DNA of 64,000 bases from Clostridium sp. AM22-11AC (GCF_003473545.1 NZ_QUCM01000004.1:186001-250000), one strand, 5' to 3'. Counted from the first letter of the stretch, positions 49,941 to 58,690 are shown. The notes: generated from the sequence alone by a model not told the origin. Numbers and translations are program-made.

Positions 49941-51581
49941 CTACCTTGACATTTCCCCAACAAAATTGTAAATAATCTTAACCTCCTGTGTCCTCTGACC
50001 ATCAATCTTCTTGATTTCTCCAATCAGAATCCGGCTAATGAGCCGGTTCAGCACCGCCTCGTCCAGTTCCTCGATGGCGGCATAGCGCCGGATTTCCTTG
50101 ATAAAAGTGCGGACTTCGCTTTCTTGCGCATCGGCACGACCTTGCATCATTGCCAGGTCATGCAGGCGTTTCTGGTTGGATTCCTGCTCCTGTTCCAGCG
50201 CCGCCGTCAGCTTCACAAACCGCTGCTCGGTCAGGATGCCTTTGGCCTTATCGGTGTACAGGCTCAGGAACATCCCGTCAATTTCCTGATTTCGGGCTTC
50301 CAGCCGCAGGCGTTCCTTTTCTGTCTGGGAGGCGTCCACCAGATACCGGTGCTCCATCCGGCGGCTGAGCCGCTGGTAGAACGCATCGGCATCCTTCATA
50401 GCCTGCGCCGCCAGTTCCTGAATGTCTTTCAGCACCAGATTGTATAAATCCCTGGCCTCGATCTTGTGGCTGGAACAGACCTTGCAGCCCATGCGGTTGT
50501 AGGTCTGGCAGATATAGTACGCCTTGTCAATCGGCTCCCGCATTTCGCCGGTGAAGCGGTTCTTCCCGGTTCGGCCCACTTTCTCATACCGCACCTGCAT
50601 GGACTTCCCGCAGGTGGCGCAGTAGACCAGACCGTGGAACAGATTATAAAAGGGGCAGGAATTCCCCTGAATGGTCGGCCTGCGGTCAATGAGTTCCTGC
50701 ACCTGTTCCCATTCCTCCGGCGTCACAATGGCCTCATGGCAGCCCTCGATCACTTCCCACTGGTCACGGGGAATAATGTCATAGGTGTTGGAGCGGATGC
50801 CTTTCTGATGCGTCCGAAAGACCAAATGTGCGCCCTTATAGAATGGATTTCTCAGGATGTGACTGATTCTGGCTCCGCCCCAGAAATAATAGTTGGCGTC
50901 AAACTCCGTGTTGGCTTTGACATGGGTGATTGGGATTTTTTCTTCCATCAGACGTTTGGAAATCCTCATGCAGCCCAGCCCGTCAAGGGCATAGTCATAG
51001 ATTTTGCGGATGATTGGCGCTGTCTCAGGGTCAATGATGAGATGCCCCTTGTCCTCCGGGTCACGCATCAGGCCGAAGGGCGGCGTCCCTCCGCAGAACT
51101 TCCCCTGCCGGGAGCGGGTGGTGATGCCTGCCAGCACCTTTTTAGAAATATCCCGGCTGTACATATCGTTCAGGATATTCTTAAAGGGCGTAATGTCCAT
51201 CTCCTGACGGGTCAGGCTGTCCACGCCGTCCGTGATGGCGATATAGCGTACATTGTGTTTGGGGAAAAAGATTTCGATATAGCTGCCAGCTTCAATATAG
51301 TTCCTACCAAGCCTGGATAGGTCTTTGGTGATGACGCAGCCGATCTTCCCCGCCTCAATGTCAGCGATCATGCGCTGGAAGGCAGGGCGGTTGAAATTGC
51401 GGCCCGTATAGCCGTCATCCACATAATATTCATACTGGAACATTCCATGCTTTTCAGCAAAGTCCCGAAGCATGATTTTCTGGTTGCTGATGCTCATACT
51501 CTCGTTGTCGCCGCCGTCATCCAGAGAGATGCGGCAGTAGAGAGCGGTGATTTTCTCATAGACTTGTTTTTTCCTGCTCAT
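49941..51581 (-). CDS. Large serine recombinase of element 3
   Basis: The 546-residue protein has catalytic Ser19 in ITALYCRISLDDG, LSRLGRNYIEAGSY near 90, a recombinase domain with TPPFGLMRDPEDKGH, a zinc ribbon (CATCGKSMQVRYEK with CQTYNRMGCKVC), a coiled coil near 390-480 and a C-terminal DUF4368-like end. It resembles the element 1 enzyme more than the element 2 enzyme by eye. GGAGAACGCT precedes the ATG. Unlike in element 1, 2.2 kb of cargo separate it from the element end. Confidence 0.93.
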   Translation of the reverse strand: MSRKKQVYEKITALYCRISLDDGGDNESMSISNQKIMLRDFAEKHGMFQYEYYVDDGYTGRNFNRPAFQRMIADIEAGKIGCVITKDLSRLGRNYIEAGSYIEIFFPKHNVRYIAITDGVDSLTRQEMDITPFKNILNDMYSRDISKKVLAGITTRSRQGKFCGGTPPFGLMRDPEDKGHLIIDPETAPIIRKIYDYALDGLGCMRISKRLMEEKIPITHVKANTEFDANYYFWGGARISHILRNPFYKGAHLVFRTHQKGIRSNTYDIIPRDQWEVIEGCHEAIVTPEEWEQVQELIDRRPTIQGNSCPFYNLFHGLVYCATCGKSMQVRYEKVGRTGKNRFTGEMREPIDKAYYICQTYNRMGCKVCSSHKIEARDLYNLVLKDIQELAAQAMKDADAFYQRLSRRMEHRYLVDASQTEKERLRLEARNQEIDGMFLSLYTDKAKGILTEQRFVKLTAALEQEQESNQKRLHDLAMMQGRADAQESEVRTFIKEIRRYAAIEELDEAVLNRLISRILIGEIKKIDGQRTQEVKIIYNFVGEMSR

Positions 51582-51653
51582 AGCGTTCTCCTTCTATGAA
51601 CAGGGACACGATACCATTATAGTACCATGTCCCTGCCCCTGAATCAACCGTTT

Positions 51654-51821
51654 TTACGCAGCGTTTTCGGCCATTTCCCGCTGCTGACGCCATTCCTCGA
51701 AGTGTTCGCAGGTCTGACGCTCAATCAGCTGCTCAAAGGCTTCCCGCATGGACTTCTCCCCGGAGAACTCCCGCACCACCACAAAACGGACTTTATTTTT
51801 CTGCTGTTTGCTTTTTTCCAT
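51654..51821 (-). CDS. tnpW: TnpW-like small protein, element 3
   Basis: A 55-residue frame starts MEKSKQQKNKVRFVVVREFS behind GGAGGTAGCCT and ends EMAENAA. It occupies the TnpW position between the origin-like segment and the recombinase, and the basic start with a VRFVVVREFS strand and an AFEQLIE helix follows the TnpW plan, although similarity to the element 1 copy is low. Confidence 0.7.
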   Translation of the reverse strand: MEKSKQQKNKVRFVVVREFSGEKSMREAFEQLIERQTCEHFEEWRQQREMAENAA

Positions 51822-51860
51822 AGGCTACCTCCATAGAGTAGCAGGCCAGACGGCAGCACT

Positions 51861-52181
51861 GGCAACGAAGTCCGGCAACGAACCTCTGAAAACCTGTAAA
51901 CTACCGTCTGACCTGCAAATCTTACTTTATCAATTTTCTTGAAAAATCTCGTTGTTTTCGTTGCCGGAGATAGAGATAGATATTAGAAAATACCTTATTT
52001 ACAGGCTTTTTCCGTATCCAGACCGGAGAATCCCCGGCAACAAACCCGGCAACCAAGTGGCAACCATCCCGGCAACAGACCGCTAATTTTATGCGATCCA
52101 CTCCTTCGGCAGTTCCAGCTGGCAGCATTCTTCCTCGGTCAGCTCCACAAATCCATCTTCGTTGCCGGGCAGTTCGTTGCC
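51861..52181. other. Candidate replication origin of element 3 (iterons around AT-rich core)
   Basis: Two repeats in GGCAACGAAGTCCGGCAACG (51861-51880) are identical to the element 1 pair. After an AT-rich stretch (about 51915-52010) come four GGCAAC copies spaced 11-12 bases (52036-52076), and two inverted GTTGCC copies inside the end of VapE (52161-52181). The layout duplicates that of element 1. Confidence 0.65.
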
Positions 52182-53495
52182 GGAAACGTCCCGTTCCCAG
52201 CCCCTCTGCCTGCCATATCCGGTGAACATCCGGGGATTGGAGAATGGTTTCCAGCCCGTCACCACCGTGTTCATGATCTCGTTGATATTGTGCAGCTGCC
52301 ACCGCTTCGGCTCATCGTAGGTGTGGCCCAGCGCCTCCTTGAACAGCTGTTTGGAGCAGACCATGCTGCCGGTGTAGTGTTCCAGAAAGCCCTGTATCTG
52401 TCCGGCCTCGGTGTCCTCCGGCATGAAATCCTTCTGCACCTCCACCAGCTGGCGCTGGATGGACTTGCTGAACTTCATAGAGTAGTGGCCGCTGCGGTAA
52501 ATCGTCATGGCCTCCGCCCAGACCTGTAAAAGATAGGCTCTGGAGGCGTCCTCGTCCTCCAAAATGTGAACCTCTGCATTCTCCGGGTAAATCATGATCG
52601 GCAAAAAGCGCCGATTTCCGGCCCGGTCAAGGGGCAGGAAGTCCAGTGTGTTGGACGAACCGCCGAACACACACTGCCGCAGCCGGTCTTTGGGCTGGGC
52701 CTCGTAGGGCGTCCGGTAGGTTTCCTTCTGGCGGCTGATAAAGGAGCGGATTTCTTCAATGCTTTTGGCGCTGCTGGTAGCCAGCATCTCCGACATTTCG
52801 ATAATCCAGTGTCCTTGCAGCTTCAGATACACCCTGTCATCGTCCAGTTTTTTCAGGTCGTCACTGAACCACTCGTCCCGGATCGCCAGCAAGCGGAAGA
52901 AGCTGGACTTGCCAGCCCCCTGACCGCCCACCAGACAGAGCATTTCCTCATATTTGGAGCCGGGGCGGAATACCCGCCGGATAGCCCCCAGCAAAAAGTG
53001 TTTCAGCATTTCCTCCACATAGTCGCTCTCGTCCGCACCTAAGAAATGATGGAGACAGGAGCGGATGCGGGGCGTCCCGTCCCAGACAAGGCCGTTTAGC
53101 ACGTCCTGTATGGGATGGTAGCAGTTCTCATTCGCCACGATGGAGAGCGCCGCCGTCATCTTTTTCTCACTGGTCAGGCCATAGGTCTGCTCAAAATAGA
53201 GAAGCAGATATTTCACGTCCGTATCCGTCAGGGCACTGGTATTCCTGCGCCAGCCTAAATCCTGTACAATGTCCACCCGGTCAGTCAAAAGGTTCAGGCG
53301 GATCGCCCCACGCAGGAGAGGGTCATGGCAGAACACCGTCCGGCAGTTGCCGATGGTGTTGGCGGGCTGGCCCTTCTCGGTGACGGACAGGCTTTCCCGC
53401 ACCTCATCAACGCTCCGCTCCGGCGCTAAGGCTTCGGCTGCGCTCATGGCGGCCTGCCGGGTGGCTAGCGGTAAACTCTGATATTCGCTGCTCAA
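52089..53495 (-). CDS. VapE-family replicative helicase, element 3
   Basis: The 468-residue protein matches the element 1 VapE along its length: CLVGGQGAGKSSFFRLL (Walker A near 189-205), HWIIEMSEM and the NTLDFLPLDRAGNRRF block. It would unwind DNA at the adjacent iteron origin. The start (MSSEYQSLPLATRQ) lies 89 bases inside the CHC2 gene, exactly as in element 1, and the C-terminus is encoded through two inverted iterons. Confidence 0.92.
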   Translation of the reverse strand: MSSEYQSLPLATRQAAMSAAEALAPERSVDEVRESLSVTEKGQPANTIGNCRTVFCHDPLLRGAIRLNLLTDRVDIVQDLGWRRNTSALTDTDVKYLLLYFEQTYGLTSEKKMTAALSIVANENCYHPIQDVLNGLVWDGTPRIRSCLHHFLGADESDYVEEMLKHFLLGAIRRVFRPGSKYEEMLCLVGGQGAGKSSFFRLLAIRDEWFSDDLKKLDDDRVYLKLQGHWIIEMSEMLATSSAKSIEEIRSFISRQKETYRTPYEAQPKDRLRQCVFGGSSNTLDFLPLDRAGNRRFLPIMIYPENAEVHILEDEDASRAYLLQVWAEAMTIYRSGHYSMKFSKSIQRQLVEVQKDFMPEDTEAGQIQGFLEHYTGSMVCSKQLFKEALGHTYDEPKRWQLHNINEIMNTVVTGWKPFSNPRMFTGYGRQRGWERDVSGNELPGNEDGFVELTEEECCQLELPKEWIA

Positions 53496-54060
53496 TCTTC
53501 CTCACCTCTTTTCCATACTCAGCGACCACGGAAGCACGTTCCTCCATGCTGCCGGACAAGAGAATATCCAGCAGATATTCCGTGTACGGTTTCTTTTGCA
53601 GGGCCTCCACGAACAGCGGATTCCACGCTTCATCCGGCGTCTGCGGGGCGTATTCCTTCTCCCAGCGTTCCAGCAGATGCAGGTAATTGCACAGCACCCG
53701 GAAACATTTCTGCTCCGCCTGCCGGTAACGCAGTTCCTCGCTGATTTTTCGCTTGACCGGCCTCCTGCGGGGCGGGTCATGGCCTTTGGCGTCATAGTGG
53801 ACAGAGAAATCCTCCGCCAGCTTCAGCGCCGCCTCCTTACTGCTCAGACTAAACAGACGGGCGGTAAAATCAATCACATCCCCATCTGCCTGACAGCCAA
53901 AGCAGTGGAACCGATGGTCAATCTTCATACTGGGATGTTTGTCATCATGGAAGGGACAGCAGGCCATGCCATTCCTGCCAACCTGCACCCCGTAATATTC
54001 CGCAGCCTGCCTTGTGGTGACAGACTCCTTCACCGCTTCAAATATATTCGATTTTCTCAC
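53407..54060 (-). CDS. CHC2 zinc-finger primase-type protein, element 3
   Basis: The product has about 217 residues with NIFEAVKESVTTRQAAEYY, CPFHDDKHPSMKID and HCFGCQADGDVIDF. The start is uncertain: where element 1 uses TTG AAT, this copy has TCG AAT, so the in-frame GTG at 54060 (overlapping its ribosome site), an ATA, or the ATG at 54111 (ATGA overlap with the relaxase but upstream of a terminator) must serve. The Asp and His residues of the finger are intact. It overlaps VapE by 89 bases. Confidence 0.85.
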   Translation of the reverse strand: MRKSNIFEAVKESVTTRQAAEYYGVQVGRNGMACCPFHDDKHPSMKIDHRFHCFGCQADGDVIDFTARLFSLSSKEAALKLAEDFSVHYDAKGHDPPRRRPVKRKISEELRYRQAEQKCFRVLCNYLHLLERWEKEYAPQTPDEAWNPLFVEALQKKPYTEYLLDILLSGSMEERASVVAEYGKEVRKIEQRISEFTASHPAGRHERSRSLSAGAER

Positions 54061-54071
54061 CTCCAGGCAGA

Positions 54072-54106
54072 GAAAAAAGCACCCGTTTCCGCAGAAAATC
54101 AGGTGC
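54072..54106 (-). terminator. Terminator between relaxase and CHC2 genes, element 3
   Basis: GCACCTGATTTTC pairs with GAAACGGGTGC on the minus strand and is followed by TTTTTTC. It corresponds in place and partly in sequence to 31951-31996 of element 1. Confidence 0.8.
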
Positions 54107-54107
54107 C

Positions 54108-55352
54108 TCATAACTCCATATCGTGTTTCTTTTTCGGAGCAATCCGCCCCTCACGTTCCCAGCGTTCCCGGTTATCTCGGTCAGCGTTCAGCCTGCCTTT
54201 CGCCAGCTTCTCCCGGATGGATTCTCTGGCCTTCTCCTTAATCTGCTCCTTACCGGCCTTCTTGACCTCCGGCTGCATGAGAGTTTTCTGGATTTTTGCC
54301 AGGGCGTTCTGCATGACCCGTTTGATTTTGGTAATCACTCCATCCAGACGGGCGGCAGCGTAGTCACGCTCCTTCTTCGGGGCCTTGCGCTCCGGCGAAA
54401 GCACCCATTTTTTCGATTCTTCCACCAGACGAATATCTTCCTTGTGTGTCTCCTGCCGGACGGTATCGGTCACCACCTCCACCGCCTTGTCATAGGCCGC
54501 ATCGGAAACATCATCTAACAGCGTCTCCACGTCCTCGATTTTGAGCGTCAGTTCTTCCAGCTTCTGCTCCTGCGCCGCAAGCTGCTCCTTCTGCTTCATC
54601 AGGATATAATCCTGTTTTTCCAGATAGTCCCGCCCGCCGTAGGACGGCTCCTGATCCAGATGCAGCCCATGCCGTCTGGCGATGTCAAACAGGATCGTCC
54701 GGCAGACCGCATCAAAGGTCTGCTTGCGGTTGTTGTTCCGGCCTTTGGGCTTCTCCGGGTTGGGGAGAGGGATGCCAAGTTCTTCCAGCGCCTTTTCCTG
54801 CTGGGGGCACAGTTCCCCATAGCGGTTCTCACAGTCAAAGACGTGCCGCTCATGGATGTGGGGCGTCCCCTCGTCCAGATGGAGCGCCCAGTCCAGGATG
54901 TGGATATGGGAACCGAAGCGGCGCTCAAATTCCTGATAAAACTCATTGACGATGGAAAAGAGCGTATCCGGCGAGACGGATTCTCCCATCGTGCCGATCT
55001 GGTAGATACTTTCCTCCGGGCAGGTCTTGTTGTTTTTCAGCAAGTCCTCCACAGTGCGGTTGCGCTCGGTGTGCCGGGTTTTCTCATTCCGGGCGTTCTG
55101 AGCTTCCACATAGCCGCCGTAATGCTCGTAGTAATACATCCGCTCGATTTCCTCAAAGCTGAAATCCGGCTGCTCCGGGTTCTCCCGGAACTCATGGGTG
55201 GTAAAGCCCCGGTAGCAGTCCCAGTAGACATTTTGCCTTGCCCGTTCTGCGTCAATGTGTTCGCTGTTCTCCACATCGAACCGGCGGTCATTGTGGCGGG
55301 GATTATAGGTGCCATGCTTGCCGGAGCGTCCATTGTGTCGTGTCAGTTTCAA
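54108..55352 (-). CDS. Mob_Pre/MobV-family relaxase, element 3
   Basis: The 414-residue protein has the MobV-type motif LHLDEGTPHIHERHVF near 157-172, an N-terminal TRHNGRSGKHGTYNPRHNDR region and a long Lys/Glu-rich helical C-terminus. MobV relaxases nick and can recombine plasmids. It replaces the MobA/MobL relaxase of the otherwise similar element 1. Two Cys-free finger-like regions in the first 100 residues are unusual and may aid oriT binding. Confidence 0.88.
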   Translation of the reverse strand: MKLTRHNGRSGKHGTYNPRHNDRRFDVENSEHIDAERARQNVYWDCYRGFTTHEFRENPEQPDFSFEEIERMYYYEHYGGYVEAQNARNEKTRHTERNRTVEDLLKNNKTCPEESIYQIGTMGESVSPDTLFSIVNEFYQEFERRFGSHIHILDWALHLDEGTPHIHERHVFDCENRYGELCPQQEKALEELGIPLPNPEKPKGRNNNRKQTFDAVCRTILFDIARRHGLHLDQEPSYGGRDYLEKQDYILMKQKEQLAAQEQKLEELTLKIEDVETLLDDVSDAAYDKAVEVVTDTVRQETHKEDIRLVEESKKWVLSPERKAPKKERDYAAARLDGVITKIKRVMQNALAKIQKTLMQPEVKKAGKEQIKEKARESIREKLAKGRLNADRDNRERWEREGRIAPKKKHDMEL

Positions 55353-55826
55353 ACAGATTTCCTCCTTCCTGCGAAGATGTTCTGGGGCCGGGGAAGGGGC
55401 GGCGAAGCCGCAAATCCTGCGAATTTTGCGTCAGGTAATACCCAATACAAGTTGACGCAGGCATCAACTTTCCCTGGGCAAGGCGTTTCACCCTTGACCC
55501 GATGGGGCGGCTGCCCTCAACCTGCCAAGGCACTTCGTCCTTGACCCGATAATGGCTGCCGCCCTTAACCTGCCAATGGGCGTTGCCCCTTGACCCCAGC
55601 AGTGCGCTGCCGCCCCTGCACCCCGCCACAAAGGGCTGGCCGCCCTCTGTACTTCCGCACCGGCGAAGCTGGCTTCCACCGCAGGAACGGTGTTTGCCAG
55701 TTTCACCGGCTCCGTATCCACACATTTGCGCCCATAGGCGGGGAGTGGATACGGAATACGCCTGCGGGGATTGCCGGTCAAAACATCGGGTGCAGACCCG
55801 TCATTTTTCCCGTAAACACCCCGATT
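55353..55826. other. Non-coding repeat region upstream of the MobV gene, candidate oriT
   Basis: Three imperfect direct repeats of about 48 bases, each starting CCTTGACCC (55492, 55539, 55588), follow a GTTGA/TCAAC inverted repeat at 55451-55468. Frames here are open only because the repeats are GC-rich; none has a ribosome site. Position beside the relaxase start suggests the transfer origin. Confidence 0.5.
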
Positions 55827-56132
55827 TTAGGCGATTTTTTCTTCCGTTACCACCACCTGAAAGCCATGCTCCTTTGCGTACTCCCTTGCGGCGGCTTTCC
55901 GTTCTTCGCTGTACGGAGGCACCAGCCGGATCGACAGCCGGGACTTGTCCAGCACATAGGTCACGCTGCCCTCCGGCGTGCTGCGCTCCAACCGGCACAA
56001 CAGTGGGTACTTCCGGCTGAAATCAGCCAGCCTGCGCTTCAAGCTGGCGTTGAAGGTGTAGACGCTGGCAAGGTTCTCCGCCTCGTTCCAGTTGATGATG
56101 GTTTCTTTCTCATACTTAGACAGCTTCTTCAT
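55827..56132 (-). CDS. Small conserved protein, element 3
   Basis: The 101-residue product starts MKKLSKYEKETIINWNEAEN behind GGAGGATCTGT. It resembles the backbone protein 17060-17338 in its start, a central strand region and the PYSEERKAAAREYAKEHGF tail. Function is unknown. It overlaps the upstream gene by 17 bases. Confidence 0.8.
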   Translation of the reverse strand: MKKLSKYEKETIINWNEAENLASVYTFNASLKRRLADFSRKYPLLCRLERSTPEGSVTYVLDKSRLSIRLVPPYSEERKAAAREYAKEHGFQVVVTEEKIA

Positions 56133-56409
56133 ACAGATCCTCCTCATAATCGGTGTAAGATTTCAGCACACGCAGGTTGCGCTTGAGACGGCGGTACTCG
56201 TCCATCTCCATGCGCAGATGGTGATAAAAATCCTCGTACCAGCTTTCGTTCATCTCCGTCTCCACCTTCCGGGCCAGCCCCAGCATCCGGCGTTTGGCCT
56301 CCGGGTCAACCGTCAGAGCCGTCAGCCATTTCAGCCGTGTCACCGTATTGTGGTGGCTGAGACAGCCGTAAGCGTAGAGAATCTTCTTTTCTTTCATACT
56401 CAGTGTCAT
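56116..56409 (-). CDS. Small helical protein, element 3
   Basis: The 97-residue product starts MTLSMKEKKILYAYGCLSHH behind GGAGGAAATCATT; longer in-frame starts lack sites. It is mostly helical and charged (MEMDEYRRLKRNLRVLKSY). No family is recognised; it begins the leftward operon divergent from the XRE regulator. Confidence 0.75.
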   Translation of the reverse strand: MTLSMKEKKILYAYGCLSHHNTVTRLKWLTALTVDPEAKRRMLGLARKVETEMNESWYEDFYHHLRMEMDEYRRLKRNLRVLKSYTDYEEDLYEEAV

Positions 56410-56770
56410 AATGATTTCCTCCATTTCTTTGCTGCGGAGCCATGCGCCCCGCATGATAAACTTGTTTCCTGTCCGCCGGTCTGCCTGCAAGCCGCTCCTG
56501 CCCGGAATTTCTCCCGGCGTATCGGCCTCTTTGGTGTGCTCGATTTCTGTCCTGGCGTCACTTCCCCGGAGGCCATACCCCTTGCAGCCGGTCATTCGAT
56601 TTTCAAGGTTCTGTGCCTGTCTGCAAGAACCAGTTTACCGAAAAAAGAGGCCCTTTCCCGTATATCCAAAACGTCGGAAAAACGCTCGAAATCCGCATAT
56701 TTCCACGCTTATGGAATCGTGCTATAATGGGTGTAATCACTGAAAAAGATAACGAGAGAGGGGGCTTTGG
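56410..56770. other. Divergent control region of element 3, no gene seen
   Basis: This stretch separates the leftward small genes from the XRE gene. It carries CTTTGGTGTGCTCG-like and GGTCATTCGAT motifs also present in the 35570-36053 region of element 1, and the XRE promoter at its right end. Confidence 0.5.
56700..56728 (+). promoter_or_regulatory. Promoter and operator of the element 3 XRE regulator
   Basis: TTTCCA (56700-56705), a 17-base spacer and TATAAT (56723-56728). The -35 lies in the inverted repeat TTCCA...TGGAA (56701-56716), which corresponds to that upstream of the element 1 regulator. Confidence 0.65.
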
Positions 56771-57619
56771 ATGTACGCAAAGCTGACAATCCCGGAGCGG
56801 CTCAAAGACCTGCGGGTGGTGGACAAGCACCTGACGCTGGAACAACTGGCGGAGCAGACCGGCCTGTCTAAATCCGCGCTGGGAAAATACGAAACCGATG
56901 ACTACAAGGACATCAGCCCGTTTGCGATTGCAACGCTGGCGGACTTTTACGGCGTGTCCACCGACTATCTGATGGGGCTGACGGAAAATAAAAATCACCC
57001 AAACACAGAACTTCAATCTCTGCATCTGAGTGATGATATGGTGGAACTTTTGAGCAGCGGCAAAATCAACAACCGGCTTCTCTGCGAACTGGCTGCCCAC
57101 CCGAATTTCCGGCGGCTGATGATAGATATGGAAATCTGCATCGACCAGATCGCCAATATGCGGGTGGAGCAGATGAATCTGGTGTTGGAGGCCACCCGGC
57201 AGACCGTCATGAGCAAGTATGCGCCCGGAGAAGATGACCTCTATATGCGGACGCTGGAACTGGGGCAGGTGCAGGAAAGCGATTTTTACAGCCATGTCAT
57301 GCACGATGATCTGGACAGCATCGTCCGGGACATCCGGGAAGCACACCGCAAGGACAAGACCACCGCCGACCCGCAGCCCACGCTGGATGACGTCAAGGAA
57401 AAGTTTGAACAGGCGCTCGAACAGGGCAGCCAAGAGGAAGTGGTAATCCACGAATTTTGCGACAGAATGCAGATACCCTTCGAGAAGATTTCCTCAGAGG
57501 ACTTCTCTGCATTTTTGCGGATACTGAGCCTGTCCAAAATGCTCAAAAATCCCAACAACATGAGAGGAAAGGCCAAGCCGCAGCCGTACTATGCGCCCAA
57601 GCGGAAGAAACGCAGATAA
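56771..57619 (+). CDS. XRE-family regulator, element 3
   Basis: The 282-residue product has a helix-turn-helix at LEQLAEQTGLSKSALGKYET (about 25-44), the long C-terminal domain shared with 36054-36860 (LHLSDDMVELLSSGKINNRL) and a basic tail ending APKRKKRR. It is the lone rightward gene among leftward operons and probably autoregulates through the palindrome at its promoter. Confidence 0.9.
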   Translation: MYAKLTIPERLKDLRVVDKHLTLEQLAEQTGLSKSALGKYETDDYKDISPFAIATLADFYGVSTDYLMGLTENKNHPNTELQSLHLSDDMVELLSSGKINNRLLCELAAHPNFRRLMIDMEICIDQIANMRVEQMNLVLEATRQTVMSKYAPGEDDLYMRTLELGQVQESDFYSHVMHDDLDSIVRDIREAHRKDKTTADPQPTLDDVKEKFEQALEQGSQEEVVIHEFCDRMQIPFEKISSEDFSAFLRILSLSKMLKNPNNMRGKAKPQPYYAPKRKKRR

Positions 57620-57699
57620 CAGGAAAGCCGCCCAATCTGTACCGTTGGACGGCTTTCGACCCGTTTGTGGGCGGAATAAAATATGTGGTTATACATCCG

Positions 57700-58002
57700 T
57701 TAGCTGACCGTTTTCATCAGCTTTTTCATAAACTTCCAGAGACGGATGCCATCTTTGAGGCCCAGCCGGTAAAAGAAGCACTCGCTTTCTGCACCAGAAT
57801 CGAAAATAGAATCACAGTAGTGTCTTACAGCGTCCTTCTGTTCCTCAGACAATGCGCTGATTGCTTTTTCATACTCGTTTTCCAAGCGAAGGCAGTCCTC
57901 TTTTTTCTCCGTGCCGGTTTCTGCCTCCCGCCACTTAGCAAACTGGCTCTGCATCCGCTCCTGAATCATCAAATCAACCAATTTTTCTATATCTGTACCC
58001 AT
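57700..58002 (-). CDS. Small helical protein, element 3 right end
   Basis: The 100-residue product (MGTDIEKLVDLMIQERMQSQ) is helical and charged, with HYCDSIFDSGAESECFFYRL and LGLKDGIRLWKFMK blocks seen in transposon-borne small proteins. I cannot name the family with confidence. GGAGGGGCGCTT precedes the ATG. Confidence 0.7.
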   Translation of the reverse strand: MGTDIEKLVDLMIQERMQSQFAKWREAETGTEKKEDCLRLENEYEKAISALSEEQKDAVRHYCDSIFDSGAESECFFYRLGLKDGIRLWKFMKKLMKTVS

Positions 58003-58014
58003 AAGCGCCCCTCC

Positions 58015-58197
58015 TTATGCTGGGCGGATATAATTCCGGTATGTTTCCAGGACGGAATCTGACACACCGCTTTTATATACTTTGCGGATGTCGGAGATTT
58101 CCTCTTGCTTCAGCAGTTTCAGCCATTTCAGCAGCTCAGCCCTGCCGTTGGCAAAGTTACAATAACGCCCATCGGCGTATTCGATACGGTATCTCAT
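58015..58197 (-). CDS. Small protein upstream of 57700-58002, element 3
   Basis: The 60-residue product (MRYRIEYADGRYCNFANGRA) has a beta-beta-alpha layout. AAGGAGGTGCCTGTCT precedes the ATG. No family is recognised; it belongs to the tnpV operon. Confidence 0.65.
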   Translation of the reverse strand: MRYRIEYADGRYCNFANGRAELLKWLKLLKQEEISDIRKVYKSGVSDSVLETYRNYIRPA

Positions 58198-58211
58198 AGA
58201 CAGGCACCTCC

Positions 58212-58589
58212 TTAAACAAAAATCATCTCAGAGAGGATGATTTCCTCTGCTCGGCTGCGAATGCTGTTCATGCCCCCGACCCACGCAAGCTGGTCACGGG
58301 CTTTCAGTTCCTCGGTGACACCCTCCGCCTCCTGCATCTGCGAGACGATACACGCCAGCCGGTCAGCGGCCTGTTCGTTCAGGTCAGCAAGATATGTCCA
58401 GAGTTTTCCCGACAGAAGCAGGGCATTGTACTGGCCGGGCCGGTGTTCTTGCAGAAACGCTTTGTGCATCCGGCCCCACCGCCCAATGGGGCGGCTTTCC
58501 TCCGGTAGCTCCAGATCGGGGATGTAGTAGTCTCCCACCAGCGTGTAGCTGATTCCGTTTTGATGGATTTTCTTTGGTAAATGCTCCAT
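58212..58589 (-). CDS. tnpV: TnpV-family protein, element 3
   Basis: The 125-residue product carries GDYYIPDLELPEE, GRWGRMHKAFLQEHRP, LWTYLADLNEQAADRL and AEEIILSEM. It lies 100 bases from the right end, as in element 1, and is transcribed toward the recombinase end. The nested tnpV in the backbone helicase is a third relative. Confidence 0.9.
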   Translation of the reverse strand: MEHLPKKIHQNGISYTLVGDYYIPDLELPEESRPIGRWGRMHKAFLQEHRPGQYNALLLSGKLWTYLADLNEQAADRLACIVSQMQEAEGVTEELKARDQLAWVGGMNSIRSRAEEIILSEMIFV

Positions 58590-58690
58590 GTTCGACCTCC
58601 TGTATTCAGTTATTTCAGAATCCAGTTGATCGTGTCCCTGTTCATGATAAATTCAAGGCAACTGAACTCTTCACGAACAAGTATGGCATA

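Larger units (their letters stand above)
47757..58690. mobile_element. Element 3: mobilizable element inside virD4
   Basis: About 10.9 kb. AAAGA (minus strand) is present at both junctions (47752-47756 and 58691-58695), and joining the flanks restores KLGKELMSQ of the coupling protein. Contents from left: plus-strand attenuator-controlled cargo, large serine recombinase, TnpW, origin-like segment, VapE, CHC2, Mob_Pre/MobV relaxase, repeats, two small genes, XRE regulator, two small genes, TnpV. The GA within the shared bases fits the GA core known for TnpX-type recombinases. Confidence 0.85.

Noticed and set aside
55488-55781. Overlapping frames of 97-140 codons upstream of the MobV gene
   Set aside because: Open only because of the GC-rich direct repeats; no ribosome site and repeated peptide content.
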